Notes under the pieces: model-generated
What the model was told of the DNA's origin: nothing
Databases searched by the model: none
The model's input: only the letters and a program-made list of their open reading frames with translations
Origin: Magnaporthiopsis rhizophila
Taxonomy: Eukaryota > Ascomycota > Sordariomycetes > Magnaporthales > Magnaporthaceae
Direction of reading: 5' to 3'
Length of the DNA stretch: 64,000 nucleotides
Assembly: GCA_003049465.1 (NCBI GenBank)
Contig: PYSS01000029.1
Span: forward strand, 62,001-126,000
Shown: positions 44,640-56,918 of the stretch, one piece after another
Layout: every line of letters starts with the position of its first letter
How positions within the stretch are numbered: the stretch's first letter is position 1
Made by a program: the position numbers and the translations under genes

Positions 44640-47280
44640 GGTGGCGCGAGCCGATGCGCCGTGGAGACCGGGAAGGGAGGGACTGCGGAGGTCAGGTTCG
44701 TACTCAAGTCAGGCCGGCGCATCTCCTTCTTTGCTGACGACATGGTCTGATATCGCGATATGGCGGCTGCGCAGAGGGAGGGATAAGTCGAGGCGTCGTG
44801 TTGCCGGTCATTCAAGCTCACAGGTGTTGATCCGAGCCAAACCGTTCTCCGAAGCCAGCGCAACGGAAACAGCTGGCGTGGAGAACCGATCTCGGTATGT
44901 GGGGCAGGTCACGCATTCCATTGCGGGTCATTGTCGGCATTCTAGCCAATCACACAACACCCCATTTTGGGCCTCCTTCGCCAGCCTCGAGGCTCACGCG
45001 CTTCGGGGGCTGGCTACAATAAAGATCTTCACGAAAGGTCGACAGCTCATGTCTTTTCAGGTATTCTATAGCTAGATGGTGATCCAGATATACACATGAA
45101 AGTATATAGTGGCCAAAACTAATCCCGCACGGCACAATCTGGCCTTGCAATATCTCATTACGAAGGCGCCCGTCCGTCTCGGCCAGAGCCAACATTGCAC
45201 CAACTTCAGGAAATCGAGCTATCATTCCTCCAGGCGGGGCTTCCAACGGAAAGATACCAAACTGGCCGAGTTAAACGAGCATCTCACTCTCAACCCCAGC
45301 CGTAGTAGCAGAGATTGGTCGAGCCACTCGTGCCAGCTTGGACCCTGGGCTGGGAACATTGGGCCCTAAAAGCGGCCTCCGGAGTTTGGTAAAAGAGTAA
45401 GCACCGCGTTTCTGTCAGAGCCTAGAGTGAGGCGTGAAGATAAGGCATATCTGGACTCCGCAGGGGGAACGTGGTGGCGCATCTCGTCCGTATACGCGGC
45501 GTAGTGCTTCGCAACATCTTCCCATCAATGGCGACGGAGCAAAGCAGAGATGATGAATGTACCTCCATATTACCCCGAGACCATGAACCGATGACACGTG
45601 GAACTATGTTTAAATATTTAGAGCAATTTGGTACTTATTGCTCGGGATACTGCCAAACCACAAACCACGCGCTACGGTGACAGACTTAGGCTCTTGATAT
45701 ACCATAAACCTCGGGCAGATGGGCAGCATGGCCTAGTTCCGGAACGGCCCCCAAAAGTAGCTTTAGGGCAATGTCCGTCCTAGCTTTAGGCCCATTCATA
45801 GGTCTGACAGCCCATTCCCGCTTTAAGCTTGGTCAGCACTCGCTTTGGCGGGTATATCACCAGCCCAAGCTCAAGCTCCCGGGCGCAAGCGAGGAGTAAA
45901 GGGTCGGACCAATAGCATCAATTGTGAAATGATATTCTCTTTACGTAAGGGCTATGGATATTTCCGACGATGACTATGGTGATGGAGACCCACGCCGGAT
46001 CTGGAAGCGTGTGCCCGAGACGAGACGAGAATCTGGATTCCGGCCAGATGGGCAATGAGCCTTCTAGAGGAGATCAGGGTGCCATTGGGAGACGCGTGTG
46101 ATACGGAGCTTTGCCCTACGGAGATAGGGCTGTTCCGCAATCTACTGTACGCTGCTGACCGCGTGGGTCGGATCATCGCTTGCGTCTCGGCACCGAGGCC
46201 GGAGGCCGTATTGAGTAGCATTTATTTCTAGCCGAGAGCCCCGGATGCCGCCTCTGTGCGTGCGAGGCGACGTTATCGAGAAGAAGCCGAGCACGCAATC
46301 CAGAGAAAAAGCAATACACCAAAAAGCAACATCGGGCAAACGGGAAAGAGGAAAGTAAATAGGATTTTTTTTTCCCCGGTCTTGTGCCGAGCAACCATGT
46401 GACGTTGACATCACGGGCGAGATCCCTTAAGCCCTGTAATGTATGTATATGGAAACGAACCATGCCCTGGGCTACGTAATTTGTAACCCTATCGATGATA
46501 CCTATGTCTGGCTGCGGTGTCGCATGCAATAAAAAGAATGATGGAGATAAGGAAGAAAATGCCGCAGCAAAAGGAAAGTCCGAATAGGATCGGGACGGCC
46601 GGGTCAATACCCAGTCATATGCGCTACTGGAATTGGGGCTCACACTCGAGGAGGAGGAGGAGGAGGAGTGGCGAAAAGCCAAGGGCAAGTATTGATTATT
46701 ACCAAGCGGAAGGAGGATCGTCGCCAGCACGAACGGAGCTGACTGGATGCATATTGGGGAAACACAAGGCATGGATTCGGGCGCATGGCGGTCCATTCTC
46801 CCGTTGTCACCGGCCACGGCGGCTGAAGGAATGCAACTGCTGCGTCGGATCCAAGCAAGCGATAGGGTCTCTGCATCGATGGGACCTGTCAGATGGCACC
46901 CGAGCGCCCTGCAGTGTGATGGAGCATTCTATTTCCCGAGTGGTGTGGTGTGGTGCGGTGTTCCGGGTTCGCTGTCGGTGAGGTGGGTGCTCGCTTCGGA
47001 TAAAGCGATAGGGCCAAATGTCCGTATGACGGATATACGTCGTCCAAGTGAGGCGAGGACGCGGAGAAAAGCGGGATTTACCCAGCGGCGGTCCGAGTTG
47101 CCCGTTGGCTGGGACTTGGGTGGTTATCCCTTCACCCCGCCAAAAGTGCCAAGGAAACCTTTTCCCTTTTTGGGTTGCCTGCCCCCTCGTTGGCACGGCT
47201 TTCTTGATTAGGCATTAATCAGTGAAGACATGCAGAGAGAGGGCTGGGGGGAGTCGTTTCTTGGCATCTCGCGTCGACAG

Positions 47281-47330
47281 GGCTGGCCTCTGGCTTCGGT
47301 TGGCTGGCCTCTGGCTTCGGTTGGCTGGCT
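47281..47330. repeat. 21-base tandem repeat, 2.4 copies
   Basis: GGCTGGCCTCTGGCTTCGGTT occurs twice in perfect tandem (47281-47301, 47302-47322), followed by a partial third copy (47323-47330). Confidence 0.95.
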
Positions 47331-49356
47331 TGTGCTTTGGGTTCTCGACCTGCATACAAACCGGACGACCCAACAAGGACCCTTCGTCCCCGCACATGCA
47401 TGCCGTTCTGCTCCATAGGTACTGTACATATTACATATGTACACCGCTGGGTCTTGTGCGGCAAGGCATCGTCAGGATTGGGTCGCAAGTTCCCACCTAT
47501 GATGGCTGCCAGGCCGCATCGATATCGACGCATGCCTGGCGAGCGTGCGCGCTAGGCGTTCGCGCCGGAAATAATCATGGATGCTAACAAGTGTATAGCA
47601 AAATAGAGTGGTAGTAATGCGAGAGCGTCGCATCGCCGACTGGAAGGTTGAGGTTTGGCTGTGCGGCAGACGATGCGGAGGCTTGTGGAACTCGAGACGG
47701 ATGGAGGGGGAGTGGACCTAGAGGAATTTCAAGCTGGCAACCGACGCCACTTCTGCCATGCTCTTGGGCAGATATAAGCAGACTACGTCCTACAGTACCT
47801 AGATAAGCTTTTCTATTTAGGTAGGTATTTAAGTATTGATTCTTTACACTTTATCGTTCGTTACTCATGCCCTGACGAAGCATCGTGGCCGCCCCCTGGG
47901 ATCGTCGCCACCCGCCAATTTCCAAGCCAATTGATTTGCGGATGTGCGGTTCGTATGTCCGTATGCTCATCAGCCACCAACATATTAATTTCCTTGGCCC
48001 AGCATGTGGCAGACCGGAGTGAGACAGGTACGAGCTGAGCTCGAGGTTGACATAACGAGGGCGCAATGTGGCGTTGCTGCAATATGACACTCAGGGAGCC
48101 GCCGGGCCACCAGTCGTTGGGTTCGCGTCCACATTGTTTGCTCGTCAGAGCTACCAGGTACTACGTAGGTAAAGTGCTCAAGCCGGAAGCGAGTCGGAGG
48201 GTCGCTGGAGATGGGATGGACGGCTAGTAGAAGCCGAGTGTGGGCTTGGCACCGATTGTGCTCGGGGAGGAATATCCTGGCTGGCCATGAGAGGATGAGA
48301 GGCACCGGCATGGAGTGTCACCATGTTCCAAATCTGAAAATCTGCAGCGCTGGCGCAGAGACAAAGGCAGCTCAGGGGCCACTTTCCCGTGGTTGCCGAA
48401 GCCGCAACCTATTATGAAAAAACAAATCCGCGCAGGTCCGTGCCACCCAACTATGACCGCCCAGTGGGCAGTCCTTGCCTTCCAGTGCTTGCTTCCCGCC
48501 CACACCACCCTTAGCCAGCCCCACCCCCCAGCAACCGCGGGCTTGATCTGGCCGTGGAAGCACGAGGGTCCTCGGACATCGGGCAGTCCAACGCAGGCCA
48601 ATCCAGTGCTCGCAGCCAGGTTGCAGATCGACCTGGGCCAGGGGTGCGTGGTGGACTCGAACCGCTGGATGACCTTGTGTTCGCCTCTCAGCCCAAAGAG
48701 CGACGCTGTGGCCTTCTCTCAGGAACCCACGGCGCAAATCGTGCAGTATCCCAAAAGCCGCCACCTCTTCCGTCTGTTCCGTCAAGCAACGTCGCTTGCT
48801 TCGGTTTTCCCGGCTCGCGCTCTATTGTTGGTTCCAGCGCGCGCCAACACCCGCTCTCTGTGTTCACTTGGGCTCGTTTCCTGGGCTAGCCCAATGTTTT
48901 ATCGGTATTTTTATTTTTATACTTGCATCTCCTAAGTTTTTTTTTTTTTTTCCCTCACATATCGCACTCCACCCGCCCCAGACAGCGACTCCACCCTACC
49001 AAACAGCCTGGGCCCGACCGACCGTGCTTCCAGCCCCTACCAAACAACTCAGGAAGCACGAGCCTGGCTTATCCGCAATCCGCTGCTGCATCTCGGTAGT
49101 CAGCCGCAGCGAACTCCCATCGTTGCCCGTGGCTTCGACGACCAGGATCCCGAGCTCCCGAACCCATCGCGTGCCTTGTCTCTCGGCTCGATCCCCGACC
49201 GATGCCGCCGTCGCCATCCTCACCCGCCACCCGCGCCTCGAGCTCCTTCGACGACGCCTAGCCGTCCCTTCCACCCCGTCCGCGACAACATCTCCCATCC
49301 GTCACCATGTCACCCATCGCCCTTTGATGAAATGGCCCTGAGCCCCGTCGCCCGCG

Positions 49357-52300
49357 ATGACCTCCCGGCCGCCATTGGGCGTCCCGCCGCGACAGCCCCA
49401 GCGCTCCCTCAGCGGGCCCCAGCAGCGGCTGCCCGCTCCGCCGCCGACCCAGCGAACTCTGAGCCAGTCCTTCCTGCCGCACGACCTCGCCGACGCCACC
49501 GGCACCCCCCAGCCTCGCAATGGCACTCTGCGGAGAGGCGGCTCGCGCCTCAAGCTCGAGCTCTCCAATGACCTCCCCATCTCACACATCGCCCTCAGCG
49601 ATTCCCCAAACACCATCGACCCCTCCAAGCCCTTCACGCCCTCGCGCATCATGGCCATGGCCGACGGCGGTGGCCCCGACATGGCCGCCGCTGGCCTGAG
49701 CCCCCACCCGTCCTCCGCCCGCGGCCTGTCCGCTGGCACGTCCATGCTCGATATACCGTACGACATGTCGCATACGGCCTATCCCATGCCGCGCCGCCGT
49801 CCGCGCTTCTCTGTTCCCGACAACAGACAAAAACCCTCCGCTGCGCCCGCGCCCCCCGTCAAGAAGGATATCCGCCCGAAGCCCTGGACTGTCGAGATCC
49901 CCGCTGCCGCTCCGCGATACAACGTCCGAGGGCCATCGGATACGCCAGGGTCGGTGCCACCACCCAAGGCCGGGGGGTCGCCCTCGCGTGCCTCCTCGGT
50001 TGGACCTGCAGCGGCGTCTTCCGCCGGCGCCGGCGCTGGCGCCAGCGCTGATTTCTTCCCTTGGCTAGGCGACCACCTCGAGGACCAATTCTCGGCAACC
50101 GTGATCAAGGAAGGCTATTTCGACAAGGCTCCTTCCACACCCGAGACTTCGTCTGCCAAGGCACTCGTCTTCCAGAGCCTGAAGCAGACCAACCGCCTGC
50201 AGGGGCTGTCGATAGTCTACACCGAGGTGCTGAAACACCGACGCGCCCTTGGTCTGGTAGGCTCGCTCTCGAGCTTCAAGCCGCCGCCGCGCGTGACCCT
50301 GACCGACACCAAGCGGGAGGTCTGGCTCAAAGACCTGGCCAACCCGGCCATCACGCTTCGCCGGCTGAGCCGGACCATCCCCCATGGCATCAGGGGCCGT
50401 GTTCTGCTGGACCAATGCCTCAACAAAAAGGTGCCCATCGAGCGCGCCGTCTGGCTGGCCAAGTGCGTTGGCGCCAACGAGATCCGCGCCGTCAGGAGGA
50501 AAGGCACCGGGCAGGGCACGCCCGCCCTCGGCATGGGGGGTGAGGCAAAGTGGAACCGCGACTGGACCGTCTGCGTCGAGCAGTTTGTCGAGGGCACCAT
50601 TACGGCCATCAGGTCGGAGGATTGGAAGTGGCGGGTCGACTATGCGTAAGTTTGTGCCAAGGTTTTGTTTGGTTCACAGGAAACAACACAGTTACGCTGA
50701 CTTTACCATGTCGGTATATACACAGAATGCGCCTGGCACGACACTTGTCCTTCGCAGAGCTCCTGGACAAGGACCACTATTCCGAATGGCTCGTATCCGG
50801 TCTCGAAAACAGCCACCTTACTAAGCTTCCCCTGTGGATGATCCTCACACAAATACACTGGAGGGATATTCTTCGTCTCAGGAAATACGGCCGCCGGCTA
50901 GTCGGCGCCATCCTGAACCATCTATCAAACATACAAGGTCATGCAGATAGCGACCTATTACAGCCTGTAGTCGGGCAGCTCAGGTGGTCCGTGTGCAGAC
51001 TCCTAGCACTTGGCCCCGAGAGTTTTGTGTGCCCCGGGACCTGGCTAAAACACCGGAGCCTCATTCAGGAGAGTCTACCGCCCGGCGATGCCAGCCTGCA
51101 GGTCGTTTTCAAGAGCGTAGACTCGCGCAACGAGCAGCTGGCCAGCAATTGCGTGCGCTCACAGCCAGCCGCGCGAGCCGTGCTCGTGAGGCTACTGGAT
51201 GCCACCCTTCACTCGCCAATACCAAAAGACCTCTCGACCCAATGCCTGGCCGTAACCAAGGATAGGACGGCTGTCGCAAGGATATTGCTAGAGTGGTGCA
51301 CATCACTACAACGCCCCGGCCTGGCCAAGATGTACGTCGCGGTTGGCCTGCTCAAGTCCTGGGCTGCAGTGGGCCTGGACGTCACCGACACGATACTGCA
51401 GTTCCTCAGCACGACTTCGATTTCCGAAGCAGAACGCAAGGACTTGGTCTTCCGCCTGGTCACAGAGCTGGCCCGGGTAGATCTGTTCTCGACTCATCGC
51501 TACGTGCAGTGGCTCATAGCCCGAGGCGGTCTATCCAAGCCGAGCGAGGTCGAGATGGACGGGCCCTGCATCACGCGCCTCCTCGTCGAGCTTCCCGACA
51601 GCACCATGAACGAATCCCTGAGGGGTCTCCGCGCGAGCATGCTGCGGCGCGCCTCGTATCCGGTCAAGGACCAGAACCTCGAGCTCGACAACGCTATCGA
51701 GGCCATGAAGCACATCCTCGGGATGCAGCCGGGGCCGGGGCACTATGCGCGCCGCTCTGCCGGGCCGCCCATGTCGTTGCACAACTACACCAGGCGCCTG
51801 GCCAAGACGGTGTGCAGCGTCAAGCTGCAGGTTGCATTCTGGCTTCGGACCACTTTCTTGGAGGCCTTGAAGCAGCAGCAACTGCAACAGCAGCAACAGC
51901 ACCTCAAGGGCGCCGCGGACCCCCCCTCGGACGCCTTCTTCTGCAGCTGCAGACGAATTTTGGAGGCGTGTCAGGACTTCACCATGCTCGGGGACCTTCT
52001 CAGGGCGCTCTCGGTCGCGCCGTCTGCAGATGTCCTGGCGTCCTGCAGCGACACCTTGATGCTTCACTATCCGGTTTTCAACGCGACCGGCGTTCTCAAA
52101 CCCCTATTCGAGACGCTGCTAGCCAGGCTCAGCCCCATTGTTGCTGAAGAGCACGGGTCCGGGGTGCGGAGGTTGTTGGCATCCTTGGCTGCTCTCGCTG
52201 GCAGGATGCCGGGCAGGAAGGACCTGGCGGCAAGGCTGTCTCGGGATCTGAACAGGTACGATAGGACCTCCGAGATCGATGCTTGCTCTCCGGTTTCAGA

Positions 52301-54437
52301 CAACAACCCCGAGGCGGAGCTGCAGGAGGAAGGGGCGATAGAGAAGCTCCTGGCCAGCGGGACCAGCATCGACAAGCCCACGTTGGAAAGGCTGTTTGAG
52401 CATCTCGTCGGACTCCTGCAGCAGCTTGGTGACAAGGACGAGGAGCGGCTCCGATACCCGATTGGCCTTCTCGTCCGGCTCCGCGTGCTGGATCCCAAGC
52501 AGTTTGACTACTTGATGGCGAGGTGGGTCCGGACACAGAGCAGACGACCCAACAGGCTGAATCCTCTGCTAGTCTATCCACCCATGGTCAGCCTCGGGTG
52601 TTTGAGCTTGTCTCTAGTCTTGTCGACCCTCTATGGCGAAATGCTCTCAGTTTCGGCTGCCACCAAGACTCCGACCCAGCCCACACCACCCACTATTGTC
52701 AACTCCTCAGCCGGCTCGACTGTTAATCAGGAGATTCTGCAGCTGGTCCTTCGGCCCCTTGCGGAAAGATGCCACGTACAGATGTCGACAGACGAACGCT
52801 ATCGATTCCACACCTCGCAGAAGTCCGTGATCAGGACAAACCCCAACGAACTTTTGACGCTCATCCGCATGGCTGCCACCGAGTACGCCGCCTCTTCGAC
52901 TGCTGACAAGGCCACCTTACCCCCCGCCAACGACAAGCTCCGTGTAGCCCTGCGATCCGCGCTGATGGAGCTAGTCCTGACTGATTTTAACACTGTGGCG
53001 CGTTATCTGGCCGCCAAGCACGGCGATGCAGGCGTGTCTCGGATAGTAGAGAGAGACATGGAGATGATTCTGGTGCCGGGGATCGAGGAAGATCGGAGAC
53101 TCTCGTTTGATCAAGTGCTGGAACTCTGCAATGAGCTCACGCTGCCGTTTTGTCAACTCAAACTCATGGCGAGCCTGACGGCAGAGGGAGCGGCTACGGG
53201 CACGGCAGGCGCGGGGGATCCTAGCCAGCGGTTACAGTCGCAGCTCGAGCTTTTCGCGCGCGCGATGGATAAGGCCATAGACGCGCGAAACATCACGTGG
53301 ACCGGCATGTTGAGTTGCCTGAACCCCGAGATCACACAGCACCTGAGGCACAGGGCGCAGGCCCGCTTCCTAGACCTCCTACCGTCGCCCAGCAGCCTGT
53401 CGCACGCGTCAGATGCCGACACGGCCGACAAAGTCCAGATGGCCGAGAGCTTGGTTTCGGTGATGGACATTATCATTCGGGGCGGGTCCACGGGCAAGTC
53501 GCCGCCGCTCGCCTCGTTTATGATCGACAAGCTCACGGACATGTGGGAGATACTGGCGACGGCTGCTCGGGGCCGTGGGCCGCCTGACCTAGAGGCTGAC
53601 CCCATCAAGGACGACGAAGAAACAGCCGCGGCGATGGCTGCTACCTGTAACGCCATCCGGAGGCACTGGCTCCCTCAGCTCCTGACATTTCTCACGTTGC
53701 ACACGACAACGCTCGATCCATCCAAGGCCAGTGTCGATGTGCGGGCCAGGGCCGTCATAGTGCTCTCGGGGATCGCGATCGAGCTTGGGAACGGCGAGGC
53801 ACCTGGGTATGACGACACTCACCCGATGCCACCTCCGCCGTCGTCCTCCACGGTGGTCCCGGACCATCACACGACGCCGCCCGCAGCGGAAGCGTCGGCG
53901 CCGCTGTCTCAACGCGTCCTGGATCTCGCGCTGGTGCTGGTGGACAGCCTTCCCGACGACGTCCGTGCCAGCGTGGCGCGGGCGCTGCAGGAGCACACGT
54001 CGGACGCGCGCCTGAAATACCTCGTCAGCTGGACGGCAGACCCGGCCGACAGGCATTTTCTGGTCCCGTCCAGCGTTGTTACCGGGGCGGCGGGCCCCGG
54101 CCAGCTGCTGCTGCTGCAAGAGGACGAGGAGGAGGCGGCGGAGGAGGAGGATGAGGAGTTGATGACACCCACGACAACGACGCCTACGACACCGACACAG
54201 CTCTCGGACGATCTTGATGATCAGCAGCTGCTGCAGCTGCAGCTGCAGCCGCCGCCCCAGCCCCAGCCGCCCCAGCCCCAGCCCCAGCCCCAGCAGCAAC
54301 CGCCCCCGTCGCAGCAGTTCAAATGGAGACCTTTCGCGCCTAGGAGGTGGGAACTCTTGAACGAGCCGACGCCCAACATTGGCGAGAACGACAGCAGCCT
54401 GAGCCTGTCGCTGTTCCGGGCTTTCAAGGTGCAGTAA
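49357..54437 (+). CDS. SRB8: Mediator subunit 12 (Srb8/MED12)
   Basis: Subunit of the Cdk8 kinase module of Mediator, acting in the nucleus in repression and activation by RNA polymerase II. Exons are 49357-50645 and 50726-54437 (GTAAGT donor, CAG acceptor), giving 1666 residues, usual for filamentous fungi. The N-terminus (MTSRPPLGVPPRQPQRSLSG) is Pro/Gln-rich. The Med12 domain follows FFPWLGDHLEDQFSATVIKEG (named here by its ends only), with FEGTITAIR-type and WKWRVDYAMRLARHL at the splice junction. Long helical repeats follow. A Gln/His run lies near residue 815. The tail has acidic and Gln/Pro repeats (about residues 1550-1640) before the conserved end RRWELLNEPTPNIGENDSS. The 80-base intron falls inside the Med12 domain at the place where the first frame would stop 4 bases later. 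Confidence 0.94.
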
Positions 54438-56918
54438 AATATGACGGGCGAACGGTCATTTTATCATCACCGACAGATATATAAAATATCTGAAGCATTT
54501 TATAGCATACACGTCACTTTTTTTTTACCGAGCCACATCATCCTCATTATCACCATCATATCTGCTTCTCTTTCTGTTTTCCTTGATTACTAGTATTCAT
54601 CATCCCTGTCCATATGGCAGGGTAGAAGCATTCGTTCATTGCGCTAGCGTTGATACACCCATGGGTTTTTATTACTTAGGTACTTAGTTTGCGTGTTTTT
54701 CTTTGTTTTTTGTTACCGGGGGAAGCGGCGAGCATGTTTTCTTTTTGGAGACGAGAATTCCCGTCCATGAAAAAGACGTTTTTTTATCATTTTTTTTTAT
54801 CCATGTCTGGTTTCGTAACGCTACATGCTGTTGACGGTTGGGAAATGCGGGGGATAGAAGAGAAAATCAGAGGCTTGTAAACATGCCGCACGGCCTTGTC
54901 CTTCGATGAACCTTTATTTTTTCCTTGCCTCACTGTCTTGTCTCGACCCTTTTTGGCATTTGGCCTAGCCCGTCTTGTTATTTGCGTGCATTCTCCTACC
55001 TACCTAGTCTTTTCATCATTGTTCCCGGCTAACCTTTTCTTCCGGTTATTGAACTTCTGTACACTTTTCTTTTGCAAAGACGCGGTTACATATAGCTTTG
55101 TTTTTTTTTCTTGCTTATCCGCGGTTGGTCGACGGAGCAGACCAGACCGTCTCAGGTGACGGTTTTTGTGACAAGCGGAAATATATACCATATACCACAA
55201 AGATACCCGGTATTTTTTTTCCCTCTCGATTTGACGCCTCACAGGCGCAGTTAATGCCTGACTGACTGCCCACCATCCGGTTCTCCCGGGTTGGGTAAGC
55301 GGCGGAAGAGGGGGAGGCTCTGCCCAACTCAATCGCATCCGAGTCGGAGATTAAGGCCGGGGACGCGGGCTTTGTTGAGCTTATCGAGCACAACATGGAC
55401 ATATAAATAGATCACTACCACCTGCTTGGGGATAGGATGAGCTTGTCCAGCTTGGCGAGGCTGAGGCGCAATATTCCTCAGCCGCCGAGTCCATGTGGAG
55501 AGGGATGGGAATTCTGACAGCCCGTGCGCGAGATCGTAAAAGGTTACCCACAAGTGGCTTTGTCATTGTGCATGAATGAATTGAGCGCCACGCGGGCCAG
55601 GGCGCGTTGTCCAAGTTCGGATAAGGGCGCGAGGCGGTGCAGGGAATGAAACAGAAACCAGGGTCGCCATGCATGTGTCTTTTGCAGGAGAATAAAAAGA
55701 GGTGGTGGTGGTGGTGGTCAGCAGGGCGAGGCCTCGTGTATCGGTTGCCGCGGGTTTCTTTTCGGTGGAACTTGATGGGGACGGGGGTGTGTGTTGGCGA
55801 TGGTGGGCAATTGGATGAAACTGGGCCAGCTAGGCGCTGCCAGATGCCAGACGCGACTCGGGCAGCGGATAAAAAAAAAAAAGGACTCAGAGTCGCGGCA
55901 GACGCTGGGGTTGGCATGAGGGGTTGATCTTTCGTGCTTGGAGGTAATCAACAAGCACAGCTCCACCGAACGCTGGCGGGGCCGATAAGTCCGTTGGCGG
56001 GCGGTTGGCCTCTGCGCTGTGCTGTCCCAATGCAAAATGTGGCTGGGTGGTAGGGTTGCATGCTTTGATTCCCCGAAAGGACTTGGTGCGAAACGCGCTT
56101 TCGGTTAGGCATGCTGCTGCGACCCAGGCTCGAGGTCTTGCTGTTCCGGTGCAGGCAGGCGGGTCCCGCTCGATCCAAGACATGCGCATGATCGGTTGTA
56201 TGTGTCTTGCCTTGGTTCTGGTGGCCGCCGCAGCTGGGATGGAGGCGCATGTCTGGTAGGTGTCGAATTTAGGGTCAGCTTTGAGGTCATTTTCACCAAT
56301 GTCCTAGGGCTGAAGAAAGGTCGACTCGGTCTCCTTGGTGGTCGAGGCGGTTCCCAAACGGCACCGCAACGGGTGGGGAATTTTCAAGTGACGGGAGCTG
56401 ACGGCCCCAAACTAAAGAAAGCCAGCCCAGCCTGCCCGCCCGCAAAGAACTCTTGCTCCCACGCCGCCCACTCAAGTCCCCACAACAGCGATCCTCCAAC
56501 CTAGCACGCACGGTCGAGACTGTCGAACCCCCAGTTCATCGTCCGAATTACAGAACCACAGCACCCAATCTCACCACCAGACCGGGGAAGCCTGGAGGTT
56601 TTTACCACCTCCGTCTCTCGCGCGCCCTCTCGAAAACCCCATCCATCAATCGCCGCCGTTCAGATCAATCCGCCGTGACGCCTCTCATGCTGGCCCACGC
56701 AAGTCGGGGCACCAGACTCGGCCCACGCCCCTGCGCCTAACGCTCCCTTTCCCGCATCCCACCGCGCCCTGCAAGTCCGAATTGACGCCAATCTGCACGT
56801 CTTTTTGGGGCCGCCCCCTGGCCTCCCGCCTCCGCATCGATTACCTCTCGCTAGTCAGAGTCACCGTCTCTTCTCTCGTCCGATCCGCCCGCTCGGCAGG
56901 CCAAGACCTGGCATCACC
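54438..56918. other. Intergenic, about 2.5 kb
   Basis: 3' flank of MED12 and promoter of the C2H2 factor. No gene recognised. The part from about 56450 to 56918 is C-rich and pyrimidine-rich, like a long leader, and open in several frames without ATG support. A CTACCTACCTAG motif lies at 54996-55007. Confidence 0.5.

Larger units (their letters stand above)
44601..49356. other. Intergenic, about 4.8 kb without a recognised gene
   Basis: No supportable gene. The left end is the promoter of the Asterix homologue, with a start-stop upstream ORF at 44634-44639. A 21-base tandem repeat is at 47281-47330. The right end, from about 48900, is the CT-rich leader of MED12. A minus-strand frame of 214 codons (46173-46817) is hydrophobic and Ser-rich, but I see no domain or splice support. 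Confidence 0.5.

Noticed and set aside
46173..46817. 214-codon minus-strand frame with hydrophobic segments
   Set aside because: Overlaps other random frames, contains a GAG microsatellite, and shows no family motif.
48634..48665. B-box-like GGTTCGAGTCC (minus strand)
   Set aside because: The bases around it do not form a T stem and no cloverleaf can be drawn.
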